Assembly: GCA_008694505.1 (NCBI GenBank)
Contig: VZDJ01004378.1
Span: 18,122,269-18,186,268, forward strand
From: Cyanoderma ruficeps
Taxonomy: Eukaryota; Chordata; Aves; Passeriformes; Timaliidae
Length of the DNA stretch: 64,000 nucleotides
Direction of reading: 5' to 3'
The notes beneath the pieces were generated by a model. It saw only the letters and a program-made list of their open reading frames with translations. It searched no databases and had not been told where the DNA came from. Below, piece by piece: positions 1 to 10,000 of this stretch (position 1 is its first letter; each line of letters begins with the position of its first letter). Both the position numbers and the translations under genes were made by a program.

Positions 1-3000
1 CAGACTGGACTGGCTATTCTCCAAACTGCACCTGGAGCTGCCTTTTCTGAAACCCATGAGCCAGTGCTTACTGCATAGATCCTTTTTAGGTGTCTCTGCT
101 TTAGATCCCACTGTTTACATTTATGGCCGTGATGTTACAAGTATGAATTTTCAAATAACAAACTATTTTACCTGTGCTAACAACCTTAGTATGCTGTTGC
201 ATCTATAAACATCTGCTCTCTCTGATTGTCCAGAGTCCACTGTAAAGGTCAGCTCAGGGCTGGAATCACCAGAATTCCCTACTCACATTATGAGATCTCT
301 CCTGGTTTTGTTGTTGTTTTAGTGGAACATGTAATTTCTTCTAAAGGAATGCCTGGTCCTCACAACTCCTCTAAAAATCTCCCTGAGGTTTTCTACATGA
401 TAAATTGCCCCTAAAATAATTTCATGAGTAGAGCTGGTACAGTATTTCTGATATGTTCCTGCAGAGAGAGTAGGACAATTGCAGGAAGGGGGTTGCCTGG
501 ATCTGCTGTCTAATAACTCTTTATCTATGATAGAACTTAGCATAGCTACAGCAGGATGAAGAAATTGTTCTCAGTCACCCACCAGTGGAAATTTTTCTTC
601 ACAGCATCACTTTAAAAAGGAAGCAGTTCTTAAAAAATTTTAAATTGATGTTCCAGCTGAGAAAAATAACAGTAAGTTTTGAAAGAGGATTTGATTTTTA
701 TACTCTTCTGGTTCAATACCCAGTAGCCTTAGGTATCTGCAAATATATCCTGAATACATAATCAGCCTATGCTGAAACCAGCACAGGTTTCATATCTCTC
801 TTGTAAATACAATTCCTAGAAAGGCTGGTTGCCCTACCACGAATCACTGCATAAACTTACAAAATGCTCTGAAACCCTTTAAGGTGTAGTTCTTTCAAGT
901 AAACGACATTCTCCAGTTTTGTAATGTCATGTGGATAAATGCCTCTTTCACTAACTCTGAGGGGACTACAAGCTCTGTTTGTAAAAGTTTGATTTTCCAA
1001 TTCTTGGGATTGGAAAATAGAATAGAGACTTGTCCTAGCCTTCTGGCAGAATGGACAAATCATTAATTCCATTGATTTCCACAGTAGTGAAATTTATCAA
1101 ACAGAAGTCCATTTGTATTAGCAAAAAAGGTTACATGCCATACCACCGAAAGGTCTCTTCTCATGCTCTTGCTTTTATACTTTCACCTTTATTTACTCGC
1201 TCTTTTTAAAGCTCTGTTACATACTGTCATGTGCATAGAAGCATCAGACAAAGATTATCGGTGAGAATCTCCTGCCGAGTCACAAGGTGCAGAAAGGACC
1301 CCCTGGCTTTCTGAACTCCTTCTCAGAGAGGAGTTTAGGTCTGGCTGGATCCAATCCTAGTCCCAGACTTGGTCAATAGTTTATGTCTAAAGGATTATAT
1401 AAGTGTAATTGAGCCTTTATATGACTTCATTCTGCAGGATTAAGGATAGCAAACCAATGAATTATTTACTTAAATTGCTGATAATAATTGTTTCACTAAA
1501 AGACTTTAGTCTGAATAAATTAATACACAGTATAAATAGTAAAAGCTACAAGTATAGTAGACTATTTATTAAATCAATAATTTCAAAGCTAGCAAAAAAA
1601 AATCATTAAGAGAGACTGATGTAACCACTACCAATGATTGTGGCCAAATATTTTTCACTCAGCCTTGAGGTGTAACATTCCAGGGCATCCCCTCTCAAGG
1701 GAGGAATCGCCACACACACTCCGAGCAGGAGCATGCTAGAAGTCCCTGCTGTTAAAAAGTGGGGCTGTGCCTTTGTAATATGAAGTGATTGACTGTCAGT
1801 CGTGTTTCTAGGCCAGCTGTATCAGTTCAGCAGCCTTTAGCTCAGCAGCTTTAGATAAGTTATCAGTACTATCACTTGTTGGTTCCTTTATCTGGATTTT
1901 TTTCTGCCACATCCTCACCAGTGAAAGTTCCTGTCAAGATACATTGTTTTTCACATTCTCAAAGTGTTTAACTTTGGGATTGTTATCAGTCTGGTCTCAG
2001 CCTTCTTCAACAGCAAAAGCAGCATGACCTTCCTTCTATGTCCACTGATGCAAATAGGGTAAAGTTTGAGCTGTTTTACCCCCACTCAGCCAGAGGAGCC
2101 TGCTTTGTGTATCTTGTAAAGACCCTAGAGTGGTTTACTGTGAAGCCTTCTGCTCGTTCTTGTCCATTACACTCAATGCACCTTATGTCAAAATTGCAAA
2201 TACATTAATGCTGAATGAACATGTTTGCCAGTCTTCAGAACGATTGGAGAGGAACAAAGGACTGCATGCAAGCAGGCAAGCCCACTCCACTTCTAACCCC
2301 ACACAGCCTGCAAACTTCAGTGATGAAAAGGTCATTTGAAAGTGTTTAACTAGGAGCAAATTTCCTTTTTTCTTGATTTCAGGAAGAAAACACTCCATTT
2401 CCTCCTTGGTGGGCTTGCCCCATTCCAGCAGGTGTTGGTGCTGGCTGGTGTATGTGAACACGGCTGCAGCTGGAGCACTGGTGATGATTTGCAAGGAGTG
2501 CTCTGCTGCTGGGGGCTGGACAGTGCTTCTACTGGAGATCAGCCTCTGGATGCCACAGAGGTGGACAAGAACAGGAGTGTTAAGGGTGATCTCTGATTAA
2601 AGTTCCATTTGCTGATGCTCTTCACTGATTTATATCCAAGTGCTACTTTGCTAATTAATGACTGCTCATGAAATGCCATGTGTCAGCAATGAATCACTTA
2701 TTTTTGTTGCACTTCAGTAGTATATGGCTAATGAGCAAGGACAACTCATATAATTAAAGCCTAAAATAGCCCTGTCGGTAGGACATAATCAAGTGTTTAT
2801 ATCTTGCTGCAGTGTGTGGACCACAGTGTATCACTTTCCTGTCTTTGCCTTTGGTAGTTTTACAAGAAAAAAAAATGGAAAATTGAAAAATATTGGGATA
2901 GCAAATGTTTTTTCAATGGTGGCAGTATGAGGAATTAAATTTCATTTTAAAAGAACTAAAATCCTGCCAGTAACCTGTATCTGGCATAACTCTAAAAAAA

Positions 3001-6000
3001 GACTGTCTTAATTATTGCCTCTAATGGGCATCACCAACTCAAAACTAATTAAAAAAATAAATAAAAGGGAGAAACTGCCTGGATGAAATGGGGAAGGTTA
3101 GTGCAAAGCTGCCGAAAAATCTGTAGTTTGTGTCTCCACAGCTGCTGGTAGGAAAAAGTGAGAAACAGGGACAAGCCCACTGTGAATGTGCGTAGACAGC
3201 TGTTCATACTTTAAGCAATACCTTGAAAAATCTGCCACTGAACCAGTAAACCAGCAAATAGCATTTCTCCTGTTTGACCTGGTCAGTGCTAGCACAGCTG
3301 GGACCTTGTATTTTCATTCGTGAGAGGTAAGATCGAGCCCCTGGAGAACATTTGGTCCATCCATGCATACTGCATCCCTTTCCCCACAGTGTTATGTACT
3401 TCGTGGTCTGAACCACAGATGTAGTCCACTAGTTTTCCTCACAGATGGGGAAAAAATCATATTCCTGAGAGAGCAAGTAGAATCTAGTAGCCAAAGATCC
3501 TCATGTTAGTAGTGACATGCACAAAAGACATTTGCAAATGGTTTCTCAGGTGCAGCAGTGGGAAAACTACATCCCATCTCCTCTGTCAAAGAATAAATCA
3601 GTCTCTTGTGAACCCACTTATTCTGATGAGCATATAAGGGAAGAGGAGGAATATTTGTAGTCTACATTGAGAAGATAATGCAGAAAAGGGACATTATGAA
3701 AGGATGAGAAGAAGAACAGACCTTCTATTTCTTAGTTTTGGATACAAAATATTTCAATGTTTAGGATTTTAACTTTGTAAAAAAACCCAGTTTTATGACA
3801 TATTTCTTCCTACAAGAGCCCACAACATTTCTCTCCCACTCCCTTTTGCACACACCTATGTGGGAACTCAAGTTTCTATAAAGGAACAAACACCTCAGCT
3901 CCCAGATGTGACCACTACTATGTAAAAGAGCAAAAAAAGTGAACGTCTGTTTTCCTCACAATAGGTTCTGGGTAGTTTCTCAGTGTGACCAGATCTTATA
4001 TTGATGCTCAGGAGTAAGAATAACTACAGCTCTCCTGTTAATGCACTGGGTAGAGTCTTTGTATTGGCCTCATACAGCAGTTCAAAAAATCCTGTGAAAT
4101 GAGGGTCTTTTCTGAAATGACTTCTACAAATTCGCAGAGAGCTTTGTGAGTGCTTGAGAAAAGCTCTCACTCTGGGGTATAAAGCACAGTGGGATTTTAA
4201 TCTCTTTGTTTTCACAGACTTGTTCAGGGAAAATATTCAAGGTTGAGTGGTGAAGACCTTAATCTCCTNTCTCCTTACGGAAAACATTATAGTCCTTCCC
4301 ACCTGGACTTGCTTGAGTGTTAAGCTATGAAGGCAGATGTTCTGCCTGCATCTTATTCCCTTCATGGCTCTGCTGTGCTCTCCAATGACATCCTGACACT
4401 GGAGAGTTCCTCAGTGATAAACTGGAAGACAATTCCTCCTGTTGACATCTGCTCTTCCACATTTGTTTATCTCTTTGAATGCTGCTTGCTTGCACCAATT
4501 GGGCTGTGGATAACCACCTTCCATCTCAGCAGTGAGAGATCTTGGATGGAATTAATTTAGATATTTCTGATCTTTTGACATCCCTGTTGGTTAGGTCAGG
4601 GTTCTTTATAACTGCAGAGTGGAGGCAGGGATAAAAGTATGAAACTGTCAGAGCATCTGCAAAGTGGGCACTTCATGTTTTTAAAAAACATGCACTGCTG
4701 TGGAAGAGAAGTGTAATATATGCCATTAATATTATTGTCATTGATATGAAAAAGAGAAAATTAAAACTGTAATAAGCTCTCTGTATAAGAAGGGTAACCT
4801 ACAGTTAAATATAAAGGCTAAACTGAAACAATGTGAAGAATGAGATATATTTTCTATTTTAGAGCTAAGACTGAATCTCTGTCTCTAACCCCCAAATCTG
4901 TGACAAAAACTTAATGGTGTGAAGCAGAGACACCATGTCAGACTTCACTCTGCATCCCTGGGTCTGGATGATTTATCACTTGCAGCCATTCTGTTTGCTA
5001 TTAATTAAGTGCAATAGTTATTTTAGTAAGATAGCTTGACTGTGCTCTGTCCCCTGTTGAGCTTAGTTGAAATTGAAAACAAAAAGTCTTTTTTGCAGCT
5101 GCTGTAAATGTGGGTCTCAAATGTGTTTCTTTGTATTTGCACACTCATAAAATGAAGACAGGCAGCCTCAGTTCTCTGCTATAGGTACTCTAACACTTGT
5201 GTATAGACCTGGTTGTAAAAACTGCTTACTTCTTAACAAATAAGCTGGATGTATTGTAACACAGCCATGAGGATGGATGTGATCTGGGTGGTATTATGAG
5301 AGAATTCTGTCATTTTTTCCCCCCTGACAGCAGACATATGGGCTTCTCTTTATGCTTTGGAGAACAATGAACTACTAACCACCAAATGATGGGAGAGTGA
5401 CATTCAATGTTGTGAAGGCCCTGCTGGAAGTGCCCTCTGGGAGATCGTGCTCAGCACAAAGGTATTTCTTGGAACTGGAGCTGACTGCCAGCCAGGCTGT
5501 ATCTGTAGTTCTGACTGCTTTGGAAATGTCAGTAATGTCAGCCAAAATGGGAGGTTTGTGAGAGGGGAAGACGGAGCATCTTGCTGAGCTATGGCAATAA
5601 CAAACCTTAGGCTGAATGCTGTACTACCTACATGGACAGGTTTCAGAGAATGCACCCCTTGACACAACTTTCCTGGTAACATGTCCCTGCTCTGCTGGGA
5701 ATTCAGATAGACATATACCTGTTGCAAGGAGCTTTTTTTTTTCTTCAGCTCTGTTGAGCATATTTCCTGTTCCTCCTGTTGTGTTAGAAGAGTCTTGGTC
5801 ACCTTCTGGTTTATTCCTTTTTTTCCTTCTACCCACAGAATATGAGAATATTCTTCCATTTTCTTTTTCTTAATGGCAGGTAGAAAAAAAAGAAAGATAA
5901 ACGATACTAAAGAGTCTCTGGGCAACTGGCTGTCTCACAATTTGAAATATGCTGAAATACAAGATATGAAACTGATGACTGATGTGGCTTTTTTGTTCTC

Positions 6001-6036
6001 CAGTCAGCTGATTATAAGATAAATGCTTCCTTCTTT
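1..6036. other. Intergenic DNA, no gene recognised
   Basis: I see no exon, RNA gene or clear repeat here. Open frames are short and their translations look random. The longest is a 173-codon minus-strand frame at 5404-5925 with Lys-rich and Ser-rich runs; it shows no domain and I treat it as chance. The DNA is AT-rich with scattered A/T homopolymers. One undetermined base lies at 4269. Confidence 0.6.
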
Positions 6037-6041
6037 CTTGT
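6037..6041. repeat. Target-site duplication of the provirus, left copy
   Basis: The five bases CTTGT directly precede the left LTR (TGTCTTGG at 6042). The same five bases directly follow the right LTR at 12525-12529. A perfect 5-bp duplication shows that the provirus is an intact integration rather than a rearranged fragment. Confidence 0.9.
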
Positions 6042-6730
6042 TGTCTTGGTTTAGAAAGACAGGTATCTGCCAGGGAAACTGGGGTTCCCCTTAGAATAGA
6101 GGATGTAAACCCCTCACCCCCCGCCAAGTTCTAATTTTGCAATTAACGGCTCTCAGGCAAAGATTTGGGAGTAGGAATAACAGCTTTTTACTAAGAATAT
6201 AAAAATACAAATGTGGTAGAAAAGAAAAAGAAAAAAAAAAACAAAACCACCCCACCAAACCAGCAAACCAACAAACAACAATTTTGAAAAGCCCTGACAG
6301 GGTCAAAGCTACAACCTTGTTAGTCAGGGTGTGGAAAGCAGTCCAAAAGTGAGTCCTCCTGGAATGGCAGGTACAGCTCCGCTGAGGCAGAAAATGATCC
6401 AGTAGCAGAAAAGAAAGGGGTCCTGAGGTGGTGAGAAGGGTCCAGCCTTCCTCCCGTAATCGGATGAAGCAAGACCCTGTGCTCGTTTAAAGTTCCAGCT
6501 TTATCCAGGTAAGAATGGCTGGCTCCTCCCACGGGGTGGAGCATCACACAATAGGTACGCTAGGATGTAGGTATGTGTTGGGAAGGGGAGACGGCTAGAG
6601 AAGACTGTTAATGGCCCATTAAAGATAAGAACAATGCTCTACCTAATACTGACCGTTGGCCCATTATCAAAAGGCACCCGCCCCCAACTGTTTTCAGCAG
6701 ATGAAATTGAATAGACTATAACCCAGGACA
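6042..6730 (-). repeat. 3' LTR of the provirus
   Basis: The 689-bp LTR begins TGTCCTGG and ends CCAAGACA when read on the minus strand, giving a TGTC/GACA terminal inverted repeat. By hand alignment it differs from the other LTR (11828-12524) at nine single bases. It also has a shorter A-tract and lacks one CAAAA unit (minus-strand poly-T region near 6225-6250), which together explain the 8-bp length difference. A GATAAAG box (minus strand, near 6500) and AGTAAA (complement of 6187-6192) are possible promoter and poly(A) signals; neither is a canonical match. Confidence 0.92.
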
Positions 6731-6734
6731 ATAT

Positions 6735-6743
6735 CCACCCCTT
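6735..6743 (-). other. Polypurine tract (plus-strand primer)
   Basis: On the minus strand, AAGGGGTGG lies just upstream of the 3' LTR, with four further bases (ATAT) before the LTR's TGTC. Position and purine content fit the plus-strand priming site of reverse transcription. The tract is short, and the exact cleavage point is not visible from sequence. Confidence 0.6.
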
Positions 6744-6808
6744 ATTCTATTATCATCTGCATCATACTTAAATCAATAAACTCTACTATACAGCATGAAG
6801 CCTTACAC

Positions 6809-9800
6809 TCAGTTCTTACTTAGGATTAGGTTTTCCTGTGGTACACAACTGGTTCTTCCATCCTTCTGCATTACCCACCAAGTGTAACCAGGTCCTTGAG
6901 CAAAAACAATCCCACGGGTGGGTTCACCTTTGCCTGAGGTGGGGTTAATCCAGACAGCCTTTCCTAAAATACCTCTCATGTGTACCACAGGGACTTTATC
7001 TCCGTCCACTGTGTGCAAGGGGGCAGACTGGGCAGGACCAGCTCGATTGACGGAGCCTCGCGTGTTGACCATCCAGGTGGCCTTTGCTAAGTTCACTTCC
7101 CAGTTCTTGAAAGTCCCTCCGCCAAGTGCCTTCAGGGTGGTCTTAAGTAGTCCATTGCACCGTTCAACTTTCCCGGCAGCTGGTGCATGATAAGGGATGT
7201 GATAGATCCATTCAACGCCGTGTTCTTTAGCCCAGGTGTTTATAAGGCTGTTCCTGAAATGGGTCCCGTTGTCCGACTCGATTCTCTCAGGGGTGCCATG
7301 TCTCCACAGGACTTGTTTTTCAAGGCCCAGGATGGTGTTCCGGGCAGTGGCATGAGGCACAGGGTAGGTCTCCAGCCACCCGGTGGTGGCTTCCACCATG
7401 GTCAGCACGTAGCGCTTGCCTTGGCGGGTTTGGGGCAGGGTGATGTAGTCAATCTGCCAGGCCTCCCCATACTTATATTTGGACCACCGTCCACCGTACC
7501 AGAGGGGCTTCACCCGCTTGGCCTGCTTGATGGCAGCACATGTCTCACAGTCGTGGATGACCTGAGAAATACTGTCCATGGTTAGGTCCACCCCTCGGTC
7601 TCGGGCCCACTTATAGGTGGCATCTCTGCCCTGATGACCTGAGGCATCATGAGCCCACCGAGCTAGGAACAACTCTCCCTTGTGCTGCCAATCCAAGTCT
7701 ATCTTGGACACCTCTATCCTCGCGGCTTGATCTACTTGCTCGTTGTTCCGGTGCTCTTCATTAGCCCGACTCTTGGGAACATGGGCATCCACATGACGGA
7801 CTTTCACGGGTAGTCTCCCTACTCTGGTAGCGATGTCCTTCCACTCATCAGCAGCCCAGATTGGTTTTCCCCTACGCTGCCAGTTGGCCTTTCTCCACCT
7901 TTCTAGCCAGCCCCACAGGGCATTAGCTACCATCCACGAATCAGTGTAGAGGTAGAGCTTTGGCCACTTCTCTCTTTCAGCAATGTCCAGGGCCAATTGA
8001 ACAGCTTTGAGTTCGGCAAACTGGCTTGACCCACCTTCTCCTTCAGTGGCTTGTGCAACCTGTCTTGTGGGGCTCCACACGGCTGCTTTCCACTTCCGGT
8101 TCATCCCTACGATGCGACAGGAACCGTCAGTGAAAAGAGCGTAGCATGTTTCTCCTGCTGGCAGTTGGTTATACGGTGGAGCTTCTTCAGCCCGGGTTAC
8201 TTGCTCTTGTTCCTCTTCATCGGTGAGACTGAAATTTTCAGCTTCCGGCCAGTTGGTGATCACTTCCAGAATCCCAGGGCGATTCGGGTTTCCAATACGG
8301 GCGCGCTGGGTGATGAGGGCGATCCATTTGCTCCATGTGGCGTCAGTGGCGTGGTGGGTAGAGGGAACCTTTCCTTTAAACATCCACCCCAGCACTGGTA
8401 GTCGGGGTGCCAGGAGAAGTTGTGCTTCAGTGCCAATCACCTCTGAGGCGGCTTGAACTCCTTCGTAGGCGGCCAAGATCTCCTTCTCTGTGGGAGTGTA
8501 ATTGGCTTCGGACCCTCTGTAGCTTCGGCTCCAGAATCCCAGTGGCCGACCTCGAGTCTCACCAGGCACCTTCTGCCAAAGGCTCCAGGACAGACCGTGG
8601 TTCCCGGCTGCGGAGTAGAGCACATTCTTTACCTCTGGTCCTGTCCTGACTGGGCCAAGGGCTACCGCATGAGCGATTTCCTGCTTGATCTGGGCAAAGG
8701 CATGTTGTTGTTCTGGGCCCCAGTGGAAATCGTTCTTTTTGCGGGTAACCAGGTACAGAGGGCTCACAATCTGGCTGTACTCGGGAATGTGCATTCTCCA
8801 AAAGCCTATGGCCCCTAGGAAAGCTTGTGTTTCCTTCTTGTTGGTGGGTGGAGACATGGCGGTGATCTTATTGATGACCTCTGTGGGGATCTGGCGACGT
8901 CCATCTTGCCACTTGACTCCCAGAAACTGGATCTCTTTAGCGGGTCCCTTAACCTTACTTTGCTTAATGGCAAAACCGGCTTTCAGCAGTATCTGGATAA
9001 TCTTCTCTCCTTTCTCGAAGACTTCCCTTGCTGTGTTCCCCCATACGATGATGTCGTCAATGTACTGTAGATGTTCAGGAGCCTCACCCTTTTCCAGTGC
9101 AGCCTGGATCAGTCCATGGCAGATGGTGGGGCTGTGCTTCCACCCCTGGGGCAGTCGGTTCCAGGTGTACTGCACGCCCCTCCAGGTGAAAGCGAACTGG
9201 GGCCTGCACTCTGCTGCCAAAGGAATGGAGAAGAAGGCATTGGCAATATCGATGGTCGCATACCACTTTGCTGCCTTGGACTCCAGCTCGTACTGAAGCT
9301 CCAACATGTCTGGCACGGCAGCGCTCAGTGGTGGCGTGACTTCATTCAGACCACGGTAATCCACTGTCAGTCTCCATTCTCCACTGGGCTTACGCACTGG
9401 CCATATAGGGCTGTTGAAAGGTGAATGAGCTTTACTGACCACCCCTTGGCTCTCCAGTTTACGAATCATCTCATGTATGGGAGTCACAGAGTCTCTGTCA
9501 GTGCGGTATTGCCGACGGTGTGCTGTTGCTGTGGCGATTGGCACCTGTTGTTCTTCAACTCTCAGCAGTCCCACAGCAGAGGGGTCATCTGAGAGACCAG
9601 GCAAGGTGTTCAGCTGTCTGATGTTTTCTGTCTCTACAGCAGCTACTCCAAAAGCCCAACGATATCCTTTTGGGTCTTTGAAATGTCCATTTCTGAGATA
9701 GTCTATGCCGAGGATGCACGGGGCCTCTGGGCCAGTCACGATGGGGTGTTTCTGCCACCCATTCCCAGTCAAACTCACTTCGGCCTCCAATACAGTCAGC

Positions 9801-9997
9801 TCCTGGGACCCTCCTGTCACTCCAGAAATAGAAATGGGTTCTGCTCCCACATACCCTGATGGCATCAGGGTACATTGGGAGCCAGTGTCAACCAAAGCCG
9901 TGTATTCTTGTGGGTCTGATGTGCCAGGCCATCGGACCCACACAGTCCAATAGATCCGATTGTCCCTCTCCTCTACCTGGCTGGAGGCAGGGCCCCT
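6809..9997 (-). CDS. pol: Retroviral Pol: protease, reverse transcriptase, RNase H, integrase
   Basis: This open frame follows the gag UAG without a frame change, so it is most simply made as a Gag-Pol readthrough product. Residue numbers below count from the codon at 9943. The protease has its active site DTG at 19-21 and ILGID at 77-81. The reverse transcriptase has LPQGW at 264-268 and the catalytic YIDD box at 294-297. RNase H shows the acidic set D606, E644, D668 and D738. The integrase has a zinc-binding H765/H770 with C799/C802, then catalytic D832, D891 and E927 with 35 residues between the last two, as in retroviral integrases. All catalytic residues are present and no stop or frameshift interrupts the roughly 1060 codons. 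No dUTPase or env follows. The frame ends with TGA at 6809-6811. Activity is inferred, not shown. Confidence 0.93.
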   Translation of the reverse strand, partial: RGPASSQVEERDNRIYWTVWVRWPGTSDPQEYTALVDTGSQCTLMPSGYVGAEPISISGVTGGSQELTVLEAEVSLTGNGWQKHPIVTGPEAPCILGIDYLRNGHFKDPKGYRWAFGVAAVETENIRQLNTLPGLSDDPSAVGLLRVEEQQVPIATATAHRRQYRTDRDSVTPIHEMIRKLESQGVVSKAHSPFNSPIWPVRKPSGEWRLTVDYRGLNEVTPPLSAAVPDMLELQYELESKAAKWYATIDIANAFFSIPLAAECRPQFAFTWRGVQYTWNRLPQGWKHSPTICHGLIQAALEKGEAPEHLQYIDDIIVWGNTAREVFEKGEKIIQILLKAGFAIKQSKVKGPAKEIQFLGVKWQDGRRQIPTEVINKITAMSPPTNKKETQAFLGAIGFWRMHIPEYSQIVSPLYLVTRKKNDFHWGPEQQHAFAQIKQEIAHAVALGPVRTGPEVKNVLYSAAGNHGLSWSLWQKVPGETRGRPLGFWSRSYRGSEANYTPTEKEILAAYEGVQAASEVIGTEAQLLLAPRLPVLGWMFKGKVPSTHHATDATWSKWIALITQRARIGNPNRPGILEVITNWPEAENFSLTDEEEQEQVTRAEEAPPYNQLPAGETCYALFTDGSCRIVGMNRKWKAAVWSPTRQVAQATEGEGGSSQFAELKAVQLALDIAEREKWPKLYLYTDSWMVANALWGWLERWRKANWQRRGKPIWAADEWKDIATRVGRLPVKVRHVDAHVPKSRANEEHRNNEQVDQAARIEVSKIDLDWQHKGELFLARWAHDASGHQGRDATYKWARDRGVDLTMDSISQVIHDCETCAAIKQAKRVKPLWYGGRWSKYKYGEAWQIDYITLPQTRQGKRYVLTMVEATTGWLETYPVPHATARNTILGLEKQVLWRHGTPERIESDNGTHFRNSLINTWAKEHGVEWIYHIPYHAPAAGKVERCNGLLKTTLKALGGGTFKNWEVNLAKATWMVNTRGSVNRAGPAQSAPLHTVDGDKVPVVHMRGILGKAVWINPTSGKGEPTRGIVFAQGPGYTWWVMQKDGRTSCVPQENLILSKN

Positions 9998-10000
9998 CTA
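9998..10000 (-). promoter_or_regulatory. In-frame UAG between gag and pol, probable readthrough stop
   Basis: The gag frame ends in TAG. Reading on in the same frame is open through 19 codons to the codon at 9943 and then through all of pol. The bases after the stop begin AGGGGCCC and are GC-rich, with a small possible GAGG/CCTC stem. Suppression of one in-frame UAG is the known Gag-Pol strategy of gammaretroviruses. Here it is inferred from frame and from the absence of any start or frameshift arrangement for pol. Confidence 0.7.

Noticed and set aside
5404..5925. 173-codon minus-strand frame
   Set aside because: No domain, poly-Lys and poly-Ser runs from A/T tracts, and no splice or promoter context.
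7187..9701. Several plus-strand frames of 80-200 codons within the provirus
   Set aside because: They are antisense shadows of the intact pol frame and show no domain of their own.
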